Shown in pieces: positions 9,099 through 18,472 of a stretch of DNA of 64,000 nt. The notes beneath the pieces are model-generated. The model was not told the DNA's origin. It worked only from the letters and a program-made list of their open reading frames with translations, and made no database searches. The position numbers were made by a program, and so were the translations under genes. The stretch is from Caballeronia novacaledonica (GTDB taxonomy: Bacteria > Pseudomonadota > Gammaproteobacteria > Burkholderiales > Burkholderiaceae). Each line of letters opens with the position of its first letter. Positions within the stretch are counted from its first letter, which is position 1. The stretch spans positions 62,001-126,000 of the forward strand of contig NZ_OGTP01000003.1 in NCBI RefSeq assembly GCF_900258035.1. The letters run 5' to 3'.

Positions 9099-10277
9099 AT
9101 GAATCAAATCATCGAACGCGTTATTTCGGCTAACTGGCGCGCGTCCTTTCCGCGGACAGCGGCAACTCTCGCGCTCGCGGCAATGCTGAGCGCGTGCGCG
9201 ATCGCGCCGGGCTTTCACATGCCGGTCGATTCCGACGAGGCCGCGGAGGGCGGCGATGCCGCCCCGCACATCGACGCGACCGCGGCCACGCCCGAGATCC
9301 CCGTCACGGAACTCGATCTCGCGCTCGTCAGGCGCGACGTGGAACAGCGCAAGACGAATCAGGACCAGCAGGCGAAGCGGCTGCTCGGCGCGCCGACGGC
9401 CTACACGGTCGGCGCGGGCGACGTGCTGCAGATCGTCGTCTGGGATCATCCGGAGTTCGCGGCGGCGCTCGGCTCCGCTCAGAATCAGGCGAGCGCGAAG
9501 GCGAGCGATCCGGCGGCCGGTTTCGTCGTCGATCAGAACGGCAATCTGCGCTTTCCCTACGCGGGCACGCTGGCCGTGGCCGGGCTGCGCACCGACCAGA
9601 TTCAGCAAGAGCTGACCGCCGCGCTCTCGACGTATCTCGTCAAGCCGCAAGTCACCGTGCGAATGGCGTCGTATCGCGCGCGGCAGGTTTATGTCGATGG
9701 CCAGGTCCGCGACCCCGGCGCGCTCTCGCTGACGGACGTGCCCCTCAGTTTCTACGACGCGATCGCGCGCGCCGGCGGCTTCAACGAAAACGCCGATCAG
9801 AGCGACATCATGCTGGTGCGCGGCGGAGATTCGTATCGGATCGATCTGCCGCAACTGCTTGCGCAGCGGCTCAATCCGGCGAAGCTGTATCTGCGCGAAG
9901 GAGACCTTCTGCGCGTCGCGTCGCGCAACGACAACATCGTCTACGTGATGGGCGAAGTCAGCAAACCGGGGTCGGCCGCGCCGCGCCGCGATGGCCGGCT
10001 TACGCTCGCCGATGCGCTTTCTCAGGTCGGCAGCATCAATTCGAGCACGGCGGACACCGCGCAGATGTTCGTGATCCGGCAAGGCGACGACACCCCGCGC
10101 GTCTATCACCTCGACAGCAGTTCGCCTGTATCGATGCTGGTCGCGAACGAGTTCGAGCTGCAGCCGAAGGACATCGTTTATGTCGATGGCAGCGGCCTCG
10201 TGCGCTTCAATCGCGTGCTCAGTCTTTTGATGCCGCTGATCAGCACCGGGCTTACGGCGGGAGTGATCGCGAAATGA
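9099..10277 (+). CDS. wza: Outer-membrane polysaccharide export lipoprotein (Wza/BceE type)
   Basis: 392-residue lipoprotein forming the outer-membrane exit channel for capsule or exopolysaccharide. The N-terminus has a signal peptide ending in a lipobox (AAMLSAC, Cys33). The polysaccharide export domain begins near residue 98 (AYTVGAGDVLQIVVWDHPEF) and is followed by NGNLRFPYAGTLAVAGL. Two SLBB-type repeats follow (RQVYVDGQVRDPGALSL and NIVYVMGEVSKPGSA). The hydrophobic C-terminus (LSLLMPLISTGLTAGVI) is the likely membrane-spanning helix. Its stop overlaps the ATG of the phosphatase gene (ATGA at 10274-10277). Confidence 0.92.
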   Translation: MNQIIERVISANWRASFPRTAATLALAAMLSACAIAPGFHMPVDSDEAAEGGDAAPHIDATAATPEIPVTELDLALVRRDVEQRKTNQDQQAKRLLGAPTAYTVGAGDVLQIVVWDHPEFAAALGSAQNQASAKASDPAAGFVVDQNGNLRFPYAGTLAVAGLRTDQIQQELTAALSTYLVKPQVTVRMASYRARQVYVDGQVRDPGALSLTDVPLSFYDAIARAGGFNENADQSDIMLVRGGDSYRIDLPQLLAQRLNPAKLYLREGDLLRVASRNDNIVYVMGEVSKPGSAAPRRDGRLTLADALSQVGSINSSTADTAQMFVIRQGDDTPRVYHLDSSSPVSMLVANEFELQPKDIVYVDGSGLVRFNRVLSLLMPLISTGLTAGVIAK

Positions 10278-10711
10278 TCCGGTCGGTGTTGATGGTTTGT
10301 GAGGGAAATATTTGCCGGAGTCCGATGGCGGCGGCGTTGCTGGGGCGGGAGCTGCCGGCGCTCGACGTAACGTCGGCGGGCACACACGCGCTGGTCGGGG
10401 CACCCGCCCACGCGGTCGCCGCCGAACTGGCGCGGGCGCACGGCATCGCGCTCGGCGCGCACGTCGCCACGCAACTCGACGCGCCGCTCGCTCGCGCCGC
10501 AGACCTGATTCTCACGATGACGAAGCCGCAGCGCGAATGGGTCGAGGCGATGTTTCCATCGACACGCGGCAAGGTGTTCCGACTCTGCGACACATTCGGC
10601 GTGGACGTCACCGATCCCTACCGGCGGCACCGCACGGTGTTCGACCTGGCCTTTGCTCAGATCCAAGAAGGCATTTCGCACTGGACCCGCTCACTGGCGG
10701 GACAACGATGA
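10274..10711 (+). CDS. wzb: Low-molecular-weight protein tyrosine phosphatase (Wzb/BceD type)
   Basis: 145-residue cytoplasmic phosphatase that dephosphorylates the Wzc-type kinase. The N-terminal P-loop is VCEGNICRSPMA, the canonical C-X5-R-S signature with nucleophile Cys and its Arg, at residues 8-19. The general-acid Asp is likely in VTDPYRR near residue 116. It sits between wza and wzc with ATGA overlaps on both sides (10274-10277 and 10708-10711), the usual wza-wzb-wzc arrangement, so all three are translationally coupled. Confidence 0.93.
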   Translation: MIRSVLMVCEGNICRSPMAAALLGRELPALDVTSAGTHALVGAPAHAVAAELARAHGIALGAHVATQLDAPLARAADLILTMTKPQREWVEAMFPSTRGKVFRLCDTFGVDVTDPYRRHRTVFDLAFAQIQEGISHWTRSLAGQR

Positions 10712-12921
10712 ACGACATTACCTTCAACCCTTCCCGGCCCGAAGCCTCGACCGGCGACGATGAAATTCGCCTCTCGGAGATCGTCTCCGTGTTGCGCGAG
10801 CGTCGCGTGCTCATCGCGGTCGTCACCGCTTGCACGCTGGCGGCCGGATCGCTCTATGCGTTCGTCTGGACGCCGACGTATCGCGCCGACGCGCTCATTC
10901 AGGTCGACGACGACAGCGGCTCCGGCACGCTCAACGACAAGCTCGGCGACCTCGCGGCCCTGTTCCAGAGCAAGGCGAGCGCCGATGCGGAGATCGAACT
11001 GATGCGCTCGCGCATGGTGGTCGGCGAAGCGGTCTCGCGCCTGCATCTCGACATCAATGCGCGTCCGCACTATCTGCCGCTCGTCGGCGCGCCCTACGTC
11101 CGCTACACCGCCGGCGACGGCGTCGCCAGCGCGCCGCTCGGTCTCAAAAGTTTCGCGTGGGGCGGCGAGCGCATCGGCGTCTCGACCTTCGACGTTGCGC
11201 CGCGCCAGTTCGACGCGACTTTCACGCTGATTGCGGGCGAAGGCGAGCGCTACGAACTCCAAGCGCCCGACGGCACGACGGTCTTGCGCGGCCGCGTCGG
11301 TGAAACGGCCACGGCGCAAGGCAGCGCCGGACCCGTGAAGCTGATGGTGACGTCGCTGCTCGCGCGTCCCGGCACGCGTTTCGACCTGACGCGCGCATCG
11401 ACGCAGCAGACCATCGCGGACTTGCAGAAGGCGCTCGCGATCAGCGAGCAGACGAAACAATCGGGCATCATCGGCATGTCGCTCGACGGTCCCGACGCGC
11501 AACGCATCACGACGACCGTGAATACGATCGCGACGCTCTACGTGCAGCGCAACGTCGACCGGAAGTCCGCGCAGGCGCAACAGATGCTCGCGTTCCTCGG
11601 CGATCAACTGCCGCAATTGCGCGCCGACCTCGATCGCGCCGAAGCGCGCTATAACGCGTTTCGCGCGCAGAACGGCGCGGTCGATCTGGAAGAGCAAAGC
11701 AAGTTGCTGCTGCAGACGGTCGTCGAGAATCGCTCGAAGATCGTCGAATTGCAGCAGCAGCGTGCGGAGCTCGTGCAGCGTTATACCGCGATGCATCCGT
11801 CGGTCACGGCGATCGATGCCCGCATCGGCGAACTTCGGCACCAGTCCGACGAGACCGACGGGCAGATCAACGCGCTGCCTTCGGTGCAGCAGGACGCCGT
11901 GCGCCTGCTGCGCGACGTGAAGGTCAGCAACGATCTCTACACGAGCCTCCTCAACAGCACGCAACAGTTGCGCGTGCTGAAGGCCGGGCAGCTCGGCAAC
12001 GTCCGCACCGTGGATTACGCGGTGACGCCGGAGAAGCCCGTCGCGCCAAAGAAAGCGCTGACCCTCGCTCTGTCCGTCGCGCTCGGCCTGATGGCCGGCT
12101 GTGCGCTCGCACTCGCGCGGCGCCTGTTCGATCGCGGTCTCGAAACGCCCGCGGAAATCGAGCAGGCGGTCAATTTGCCGGTCTACACGATCATCTCGCA
12201 CTCCGAGCGGCAGGCGTCGCTGCCGACGTCGCGCCGACAGACGCCGACGAAGCCGCAAGTGCTGGCGGAAATCGCGCCGAACGACGTGGCCGTCGAAGGC
12301 TTGCGCAGCCTGCGCACTGCGCTTCAGTTCGGCGTGATCAAGCCGCGCAACAACGTGATCATGGTGACCGGACCGCGACCCGGCGTCGGCAAGTCGTTCG
12401 TGTCCGCGAACTTCGCGACGGTGCTCGCGGCGGGCGGCCAGCGCGTACTGCTGATCGACGGCGACATGCGTCGTGGCGACCTCAATCGCACGTTCGCGCT
12501 GCCTCGCAAGCCGGGGCTCGCGGAGTTGCTGGGCGGCGTCGAACCGGATGCCGCGATTCATCGCGGCGCGCTCCCGAATCTCGATGTGATCACTGGCGGC
12601 GCCGCGCCCGAACTGCCCGCCGAGTTGCTGATGCGTGAGCGCTTCGTGCGCGTGCTCGACGAACTGCGCGCGCGTTACGACTTCGTGATCATCGATTCAC
12701 CGCCGGTGCTCGCGGTGACCGATCCCGGGTTGATCGGACGAAACGCGGGTGCGTCGCTGCTCGTCGTGCGTCATGGACTTCACACCGCGGCGGAACTGCG
12801 GCAGGCCGCGCGTCAGCTCGCCAGCGCGGGCGTGCAAGTGGATGGCGTGCTGCTCACCGACACGCCGTCGCGGGGGACGTCGTATGGGGCGTTCTCGAAA
12901 TACTCGAGCCGCGGCGAATGA
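10708..12921 (+). CDS. wzc: Polysaccharide co-polymerase / BY-type tyrosine autokinase (Wzc/BceF type)
   Basis: 737-residue inner-membrane protein controlling chain length and export. An N-terminal Wzz domain follows the first membrane helix ([20 protein letters not shown]), then a long periplasmic coiled-coil with GNVR-type sequence ([20 protein letters not shown]), then a second helix near residues 450-470. The cytoplasmic kinase has Walker [12 protein letters not shown] (about 552-562), Walker A' [12 protein letters not shown] and Walker [14 protein letters not shown]. The C-terminal tail ([11 protein letters not shown]) holds only two tyrosines, fewer than the cluster seen in E. coli Wzc. 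The start overlaps the wzb stop. Confidence 0.93.
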   Translation: MNDITFNPSRPEASTGDDEIRLSEIVSVLRERRVLIAVVTACTLAAGSLYAFVWTPTYRADALIQVDDDSGSGTLNDKLGDLAALFQSKASADAEIELMRSRMVVGEAVSRLHLDINARPHYLPLVGAPYVRYTAGDGVASAPLGLKSFAWGGERIGVSTFDVAPRQFDATFTLIAGEGERYELQAPDGTTVLRGRVGETATAQGSAGPVKLMVTSLLARPGTRFDLTRASTQQTIADLQKALAISEQTKQSGIIGMSLDGPDAQRITTTVNTIATLYVQRNVDRKSAQAQQMLAFLGDQLPQLRADLDRAEARYNAFRAQNGAVDLEEQSKLLLQTVVENRSKIVELQQQRAELVQRYTAMHPSVTAIDARIGELRHQSDETDGQINALPSVQQDAVRLLRDVKVSNDLYTSLLNSTQQLRVLKAGQLGNVRTVDYAVTPEKPVAPKKALTLALSVALGLMAGCALALARRLFDRGLETPAEIEQAVNLPVYTIISHSERQASLPTSRRQTPTKPQVLAEIAPNDVAVEGLRSLRTALQFGVIKPRNNVIMVTGPRPGVGKSFVSANFATVLAAGGQRVLLIDGDMRRGDLNRTFALPRKPGLAELLGGVEPDAAIHRGALPNLDVITGGAAPELPAELLMRERFVRVLDELRARYDFVIIDSPPVLAVTDPGLIGRNAGASLLVVRHGLHTAAELRQAARQLASAGVQVDGVLLTDTPSRGTSYGAFSKYSSRGE

Positions 12922-14108
12922 AGCGCTCCGACTCACTCAATCACCCAATAAGCCCGACTTCTGTGAAAAAACTGCTGTTTACATTCGGCACGCGTCCCGA
13001 AGCGATCAAGATGGCGCCGCTCGTCAAGCGCCTTGCGCGTGAGGCTGGCATCGAGTATCGCGTGTGCGTCACGGGCCAGCATCGCGAGATGCTCGACCAG
13101 GTGCTCGCTCTATTCGATATTCGTCCCGACTTCGACCTGAACATCATGAAGCGCGGGCAGGATCTCTACGACGTCACCGCCGCGATTCTGAGCGGTATGC
13201 GCGATGTGCTTTCGACGTATCGCCCGGACATGGTTCTGGTTCACGGCGATACGACGACCACGATGGCGACGACGCTTGCCGCGTTCTATCAGCGCATAGC
13301 CGTCGGGCATGTCGAAGCAGGCTTGCGTACCGGCAATCTGGCGTCGCCGTGGCCCGAAGAAGCGAACCGCAAACTGACGGGCGCGCTGGCGTCGCTGCAT
13401 TTCGCGCCGACAGGCCGTGCGCGCGACAACCTCCTCGCCGAAGGCATACGTGACGAGTCCATCGTCGTGACGGGCAACACGGTCATCGATGCACTGCTGC
13501 ATGTGCGCGAGCGCCTCGCGAACGACGACGCCCTGCGTGCGCGCGCCGATCTCGCGTTGCCATCGTTCGCGCCCGGCCGACGGCTCGTGCTCGTTACCGG
13601 GCATCGTCGCGAAAGCTTCGGCGGCGGTTTCGAGCGGATCTGCGAGGCGCTTGCACAGATCGCCCGTGGGTCGGCGGATGTCGACATCGTCTATCCGGTG
13701 CATCTGAACCCTAACGTGCGCGAGCCAGTGAATCGCTTCCTGACCGGCATCGGCAATGTTCATCTGATCGAGCCGCTCGACTACCTGCCGTTCGTACGAC
13801 TGATGGATCGCGCCGATCTCATTCTGACCGACTCGGGCGGCATTCAGGAAGAAGCGCCATCGCTCGCCAAGCCTGTGCTCGTGATGCGCGAGACAACCGA
13901 GCGTCAGGAAGCCGTCGATGCGGGCGTGGTGAAACTCGTCGGCACGGATACGCGGGCCATCGTCGAGAACGTCATGCACCTGCTACGCGATGCGGACGCA
14001 TACGCCGCAATGAGTCGCGGCGCGAACCCCTATGGCGACGGTCACGCATGCGACCGGATCGCCGCCGTCCTGCAAGGGCTGGAGCTTTCCTCCGCTTTGG
14101 CCGCCTGA
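12918..14108 (+). CDS. wecB: UDP-N-acetylglucosamine 2-epimerase (non-hydrolysing)
   Basis: Interconverts UDP-GlcNAc and UDP-ManNAc in the cytoplasm, giving the precursor for UDP-ManNAcA made by the next gene. The 396-residue sequence has [19 protein letters not shown] at the N-terminus, [36 protein letters not shown] (catalytic acidic residues) and [17 protein letters not shown] with the catalytic His. The ATG at 12918 overlaps the wzc stop (ATGA); a GTG at 12963, giving MKKLLFTFG, would produce 381 residues and is closer to the family length. Either is possible. Confidence 0.93.
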   Translation: MKRSDSLNHPISPTSVKKLLFTFGTRPEAIKMAPLVKRLAREAGIEYRVCVTGQHREMLDQVLALFDIRPDFDLNIMKRGQDLYDVTAAILSGMRDVLSTYRPDMVLVHGDTTTTMATTLAAFYQRIAVGHVEAGLRTGNLASPWPEEANRKLTGALASLHFAPTGRARDNLLAEGIRDESIVVTGNTVIDALLHVRERLANDDALRARADLALPSFAPGRRLVLVTGHRRESFGGGFERICEALAQIARGSADVDIVYPVHLNPNVREPVNRFLTGIGNVHLIEPLDYLPFVRLMDRADLILTDSGGIQEEAPSLAKPVLVMRETTERQEAVDAGVVKLVGTDTRAIVENVMHLLRDADAYAAMSRGANPYGDGHACDRIAAVLQGLELSSALAA

Positions 14109-14134
14109 ATATCACGAAATAGAAAAGCAAATTC

Positions 14135-15379
14135 ATGGAATTCGAAACTATCTCCGTCATCGGTCTTGGCTATATTGGTTTGCCGACGGCAGCCGCATTT
14201 GCCGCGCGCAGAAAAAGCGTGATTGGCGTCGACGTGAATCAGCACGCGGTCGACACGATCAATCGCGGCGAGATTCATATCGTCGAGCCTGAGCTCGACA
14301 TGCTGGTGCACGCCGCGGTGACGCAAGGTCATCTCAAGGCGACGACCACGCCGCAAGCCGCCGATGCCTTCCTGATCGCGGTGCCGACACCTTTTTCCGA
14401 TGGCTTCAAGCCAGATCTTTCGTACATCGAAGCCGCGAGCCGCGCCGTGGCGCCGGTGCTCAAAAAGGGCGATCTCGTCGTGCTGGAGTCGACGTCGCCG
14501 GTCGGCGCGACGGAGCAGATGGCAGCCTGGATGGCCGAAATGCGGCCGGACCTGAGCTTTCCGCAGCAACGTGGCGAAGCCTCCGACATTCGCATTGCCC
14601 ACTGTCCCGAGCGTGTCCTGCCGGGTCATGTGATTCGCGAGTTGGTTGAAAACGACCGCGTGATCGGCGGTATGACGCGCCGTTGCGGAGAAACTGCGCG
14701 CGAGCTTTATCAGATCTTCGTGCGCGGTGAGTGCGTGCTGACGCATGCGCGCACCGCCGAGATGTGCAAGCTGACCGAGAACGCGTCGCGCGACGTGGGC
14801 ATTGCGTTCGCCAACGAGTTGTCGCTGATCTGCGACCGGCTCGACATCAACGTGTGGGAACTGATCAAGCTCGCCAACCGCCATCCGCGCGTGAACATTC
14901 TGCAGCCGGGACCCGGTGTCGGCGGGCATTGCATCGCGGTGGATCCGTGGTTCATCGTCGATTCCGCACCGGACGAGGCGCGACTGATTCGCACGGCGCG
15001 CGTTGTCAACGATTCCAAGCCGCATTGGGTCATGGAGCGCGTCGAGCGCGCGGCGAAGCGTTTCAAGGAACCGGTGATCGCGTGTCTGGGGCTGGCGTTC
15101 AAGGCGAATATCGATGATTTGCGGGAGAGTCCGGCGGTGGAGATTACCGCTGAACTCGCGCGGCGGTATCCGTCGTGCGTGCTCGCGGTCGAACCGAATA
15201 TTCCCGAACTGCCGGCGCGGCTGAAGGACGAGGTCGAACTGTGTTCGCTAAACGAGGCCTTGCTGCGCGCTGACGTGATCGTGATTCTGGTCGATCATTC
15301 GCCGTTCAAGAACGTCGATCCGCTTCGACTCCAGACGAAGGTCGTGATCGATACGCGCGGGATGCTGGCGCAGGCATGA
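14135..15379 (+). CDS. wecC: UDP-N-acetyl-D-mannosamine dehydrogenase
   Basis: Oxidises UDP-ManNAc to UDP-ManNAcA with two NAD+. The 414-residue enzyme has an N-terminal Rossmann motif ISVIGLGYIGLPTAAAFA, a central dimerisation domain (HCPERVLPG, EMCKLTENASRDVGIAFANE), the catalytic-Cys loop PGPGVGGHCIAVDPWFI, and a C-terminal UDP-binding domain (CLGLAFKANIDDLRESPAVE). It follows wecB by 26 bases, and the pair defines ManNAcA as a likely building block of this polysaccharide. The stop overlaps the ATG of the flippase gene (15376). Confidence 0.93.
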   Translation: MEFETISVIGLGYIGLPTAAAFAARRKSVIGVDVNQHAVDTINRGEIHIVEPELDMLVHAAVTQGHLKATTTPQAADAFLIAVPTPFSDGFKPDLSYIEAASRAVAPVLKKGDLVVLESTSPVGATEQMAAWMAEMRPDLSFPQQRGEASDIRIAHCPERVLPGHVIRELVENDRVIGGMTRRCGETARELYQIFVRGECVLTHARTAEMCKLTENASRDVGIAFANELSLICDRLDINVWELIKLANRHPRVNILQPGPGVGGHCIAVDPWFIVDSAPDEARLIRTARVVNDSKPHWVMERVERAAKRFKEPVIACLGLAFKANIDDLRESPAVEITAELARRYPSCVLAVEPNIPELPARLKDEVELCSLNEALLRADVIVILVDHSPFKNVDPLRLQTKVVIDTRGMLAQA

Positions 15380-16617
15380 TGAAGCGCTGGACGCAGATAG
15401 TGCCAAACGTTCGCGGAGCGACGCGCAGGCTGGATGCCATTCTCGCCACCGGACTGCCGGGACTTTATCGGGTCATAGCGTTTTTCGGCGTCCAGAAGCT
15501 TTATAGCCTGGGCGACCTCGGTCGCACCGGCGTCGCCTTCTCAATTGCTCAGAGCCTCGCGTTCTTCACTGCAATCGGCTGGGCCGGACTCATTCTCGTA
15601 CGCGTCCCGGCCGCGCCCGATCATGCAAGTCGCGTGCAGCGATTTTACGAACTCGCCTTCATGGGGATAATGACGCTAGGCGTGTGCAGCGCGATGATCG
15701 CGATAGTCGGGAGGTTGCATCAGTTCGATTTTCCGGTTCTGGAGACCGTCGTCATCCTAATTGGATGGACAATCTATCAGCTTGCACGTCACTATTTTCT
15801 GTCTTATCGCGATTATCGCTTCATTGTGCTGAGCGACGTTGTGTTACTGCTCATCACATTCTTAAGCATCTTCGGGTTCCGCAAGATAAATGCAGTTGCA
15901 GGGTTGCCGCTGGCTTTCTCGCTGGCTCTTTCGGGCCTATTGATGCTTGCGCGCATCGGCAGGCCTCGCAAGTTCGAAGTGCCTCGCTACGACCCCAAAG
16001 GACTCGAATTCGGCTTCACCAACTTCCTTTCGGGCGGCATTGCGCTAAGCCTGGTTCCAATTGCGTCTTATACGGACGGTGTCCGTTTCGCGGGATTGAT
16101 GTCTCTGATCGGGTCGATATGTGCGATCAGCGCACTTATCCCCAGGGCGATCACAATGTATCGACTGCCGGAGTTAAGTCGAATTGCAGCGGCCGGCGAG
16201 TCACTACATGACCTGACGCGAAGAACCAACCGCGCGATCCAATTTGCCAGCATCGCGGCTTTCGTCGGAAATGCCGTTTTCATCGCTGCGATCTGTTATC
16301 GCAACACAACGGCAGGCGAGTTCTTCAACGCCTTTAAGTGCGGCCTCGCAATATCGGCTATCGGGTGTATCAGCATGTCGAGCATGGCTCACAGCAGCGT
16401 GCTCATGGTCCGGGAAGCGAGCAGATCGGCCGTGCTGATCAATCTGATCGCATGCGGGGCTTACATCGGCACCACCCTTCTTCTCTACGTATCCGGCGGA
16501 TTGCACTTCTTCGCGGTGCTGACGGCCTGCATCGCCGTGACGGTTATGCGAAATCTCCTCTTGAAAGCAAAAAGCACGTCGTTGTGCACACCGGCCAACT
16601 CGGTGTCGCGCAGCTAA
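15376..16617 (+). CDS. Polysaccharide flippase-like membrane protein (Wzx candidate)
   Basis: 413-residue polytopic membrane protein with many hydrophobic segments from residue 30 to the end, in the layout of oligosaccharide flippases of the MATE/MOP superfamily. Sequence such as YSLGDLGRTGVAFSIAQSLA and ARHYFLSYRDYRFIVLSDVV fits O-antigen/EPS translocases. It would flip the lipid-linked repeat unit across the inner membrane. Its ATG overlaps the wecC stop; ATG 15379 is also possible. From here to 19207 the DNA is noticeably less GC-rich, with more A/T-ending codons, suggesting horizontal acquisition. Confidence 0.78.
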   Translation: MMKRWTQIVPNVRGATRRLDAILATGLPGLYRVIAFFGVQKLYSLGDLGRTGVAFSIAQSLAFFTAIGWAGLILVRVPAAPDHASRVQRFYELAFMGIMTLGVCSAMIAIVGRLHQFDFPVLETVVILIGWTIYQLARHYFLSYRDYRFIVLSDVVLLLITFLSIFGFRKINAVAGLPLAFSLALSGLLMLARIGRPRKFEVPRYDPKGLEFGFTNFLSGGIALSLVPIASYTDGVRFAGLMSLIGSICAISALIPRAITMYRLPELSRIAAAGESLHDLTRRTNRAIQFASIAAFVGNAVFIAAICYRNTTAGEFFNAFKCGLAISAIGCISMSSMAHSSVLMVREASRSAVLINLIACGAYIGTTLLLYVSGGLHFFAVLTACIAVTVMRNLLLKAKSTSLCTPANSVSRS

Positions 16618-16665
16618 CCGCAGTTGAATCTCCATCCAATGCCAATGTCCCGAAGAGACGTTCCA

Positions 16666-17727
16666 ATGACTGCGATTCACGTCGTTCTATCCACCGAGCC
16701 CAAGGGTGGAAAGGGTGGAGTCGCAACGGTAATCCCGCTTCACCTCGAACTGCTAGGCGCGTTCGGTGGGGTGGTCCATATTCCGACGCATCGGTCCATA
16801 CCGGTATGGGGAAAGCTGGTTCCCTGGTTGATCTCGTTTTTTGGCTGCATCAACGTGACGCGGCGCTATGCCGGAACAAAGAAGCTCTTTCACGTACATC
16901 CGGGATCAGGCTTCTGTCTTCTGCGAATGCTTGCGTTGACCGCATTCCTGCGCCTTCTCCTTCGTCAGTCCGTCTTCGTCTATTTGCATACGCCGTACCT
17001 CGAGCGTTATCTCGAGAGCCGTTTCTGGAGGCACTTGATTGCGGCCCTCGTGCGACTTTCCACGCGTACTGTCGCTCTGACCCGTCACGCGAAGGATTTG
17101 CTTGAACGGCACGGGTTATCGAAGAAGATCAAAGTCATCCCGAATCCTTATCGCCAGGAGACTTCTGTCGCTCGCGCAAAGAAGGAAAAAGATGGCATCT
17201 GTCGCGTGCTCGTCATGGGTCGAATCGTTCCCGGAAAGGGGTTTCTCGAGACGCTGAGAGCGTTCGCTCAACTGCCCGAACATTTCCACCTGATTGTCGC
17301 CGGGGAGGGACCACTAGTCGAGGCGATGCGCGCGGAAGGTCAGGAGCTGGCCCTCATGAGCCGCGTCGAATGGGTCGGATGGATTTCGGGGGACGCGAAG
17401 CAGCGACTGCTCGATTGCGTGGACGTTTTCTGTCTGCCGAGTCGCGTCGATTCGTTCGGAATGAGTTTTGTCGAGGCGCAGTACCACGACTTGCCTATCG
17501 TCGCGTTCAGGCATCCCCCCGTCCTCGAGGTTATTCGGTGCGAACAGGCCGTGTATGTGGATTCGCTCGATCCGGCCACGCTTGCGCGAGCCGTTATCGA
17601 CGCGGCGCGGCTAGCAGGATCGATCGAGCCCGGCAGCGGGCGCCGTTGGATCGAGGATCACTTCGGTCTGTCTCGCGTGACTCGAATCGTGGAAGAAGCG
17701 ATCACCGAAATTTCCGATACGGACTAA
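16666..17727 (+). CDS. Glycosyltransferase family 4 (GT-B fold)
   Basis: 353-residue retaining glycosyltransferase adding a sugar to the lipid-linked repeat unit on the cytoplasmic face. N-terminal domain: HVVLSTEPKGGKGGVATVIP, a nucleotide/acceptor glycine loop. C-terminal domain: VLVMGRIVPGKGFLETLRAF followed by HLIVAGEGPL and the acidic motif SFGMSFVEAQYHDLPIVAF typical of GT4 (E-X7-E region). Donor and linkage cannot be told from sequence. I chose the ATG at 16666, preceded by GAAGAG, over in-frame ATGs at 16639 and 16645. Lies in the lower-GC part of the locus. Confidence 0.85.
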   Translation: MTAIHVVLSTEPKGGKGGVATVIPLHLELLGAFGGVVHIPTHRSIPVWGKLVPWLISFFGCINVTRRYAGTKKLFHVHPGSGFCLLRMLALTAFLRLLLRQSVFVYLHTPYLERYLESRFWRHLIAALVRLSTRTVALTRHAKDLLERHGLSKKIKVIPNPYRQETSVARAKKEKDGICRVLVMGRIVPGKGFLETLRAFAQLPEHFHLIVAGEGPLVEAMRAEGQELALMSRVEWVGWISGDAKQRLLDCVDVFCLPSRVDSFGMSFVEAQYHDLPIVAFRHPPVLEVIRCEQAVYVDSLDPATLARAVIDAARLAGSIEPGSGRRWIEDHFGLSRVTRIVEEAITEISDTD

Positions 17728-17788
17728 CCAAGCCGAGGCAATCCTGCGCGACATGGTGGTGGAACTCTCGACGAGGGCGCGAGAAAAA

Positions 17789-18460
17789 ATGATTTACTTG
17801 ATCTGCGTCGCAAATCTGGCGGGACTGACTTTTTACTGGTTCCGGCTTGGGATCAATAGTTTGCGCCGAGTCTATCTAACGATATTCATCTCGTGCTACA
17901 TCTTCACGTATTTCGGCGGCGTGCTGCTGGCAAACGCGCTGTACGTTAGCTACGGAATCAACAAGATCAGCGCATCCGATGCCACGACGCGGGAGCTCGT
18001 TCTGCTGGCGCAGGGGTGCCTTCTTCTATTCGTCCTGGGTTACTGGATGGCCAGCCCCTTGCGTCGATTGATATCCAAGCGGACGAAGATCGATTGGAGA
18101 ACCGGCACAGGATGGTCCGTGAGAATCTTGAGTGGGGCGTTTATTCTGTCCATGCTCGTTTACCTGATTGGCTCAGGTGGTCCAGTGCTGCTGAAAGAGG
18201 GCGGCTACGAAAACCGTTATGACGCCAACGTCGGTATGGGAAGTTATTCACTCTTCTTCTCGATGGGTCTAATGGCCTGCACCTTAGCTTCCCTAAGAGC
18301 GCAGACGAGCAAGGAGAAGCTCCGCGTGACGGGCGTCCGATGTAGAGATACGAACCATCGAGTACGGAAGCATTTCTATCTCCGAATGCATGATTCCGGA
18401 CGAGTCAATGAGCGCGACAGGCTCGAAGCGGTCGCCGTCGGTTCGGACCAGCAAATATAA
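17789..18460 (+). pseudogene. Truncated O-antigen/EPS polymerase (wzy-like), probably broken
   Basis: Residues 1 to about 175 look like the N-terminal half of a Wzy-type polymerase: membrane helices (IYLICVANLAGLTFYWF, VYLTIFISCYIFTYFGGVLL, LVLLAQGCLLLFVLGYWMA, ILSGAFILSMLVYLIG) and a KEGGYENRYDANVG loop followed by GSYSLFFSMGLMACTLA. After about 18310 the frame turns hydrophilic and rich in rare codons (AGA, AGG, CGA), and ends at 18460 with none of the further helices a polymerase needs (such proteins usually have 10-12 over about 400 residues). The 3' half is therefore missing. The start is ATG 17789 or 17753. The polymerase could be supplied elsewhere in the genome. Confidence 0.7.
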
Positions 18461-18472
18461 GGTAATCGAAAA
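18293..18472 (-). pseudogene. Possible antisense gene fragment (integrase N-terminus-like)
   Basis: On the minus strand roughly 55 codons ending at a TAG at 18293 read with good protein character: LVRTDGDRFEPVALIDSSG, then EIEMLPYSMVRISTSDARHA and ELLLARL. Third-position usage is better than in the plus-strand frame across the same bases. The pattern (an RTDG-RF-ALID opening followed by a VR-S helix) resembles N-termini of tyrosine site-specific integrases, but I cannot confirm this without a search. If real, it is the broken 5' end of a foreign gene fused to the wzy remnant. Confidence 0.3.
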
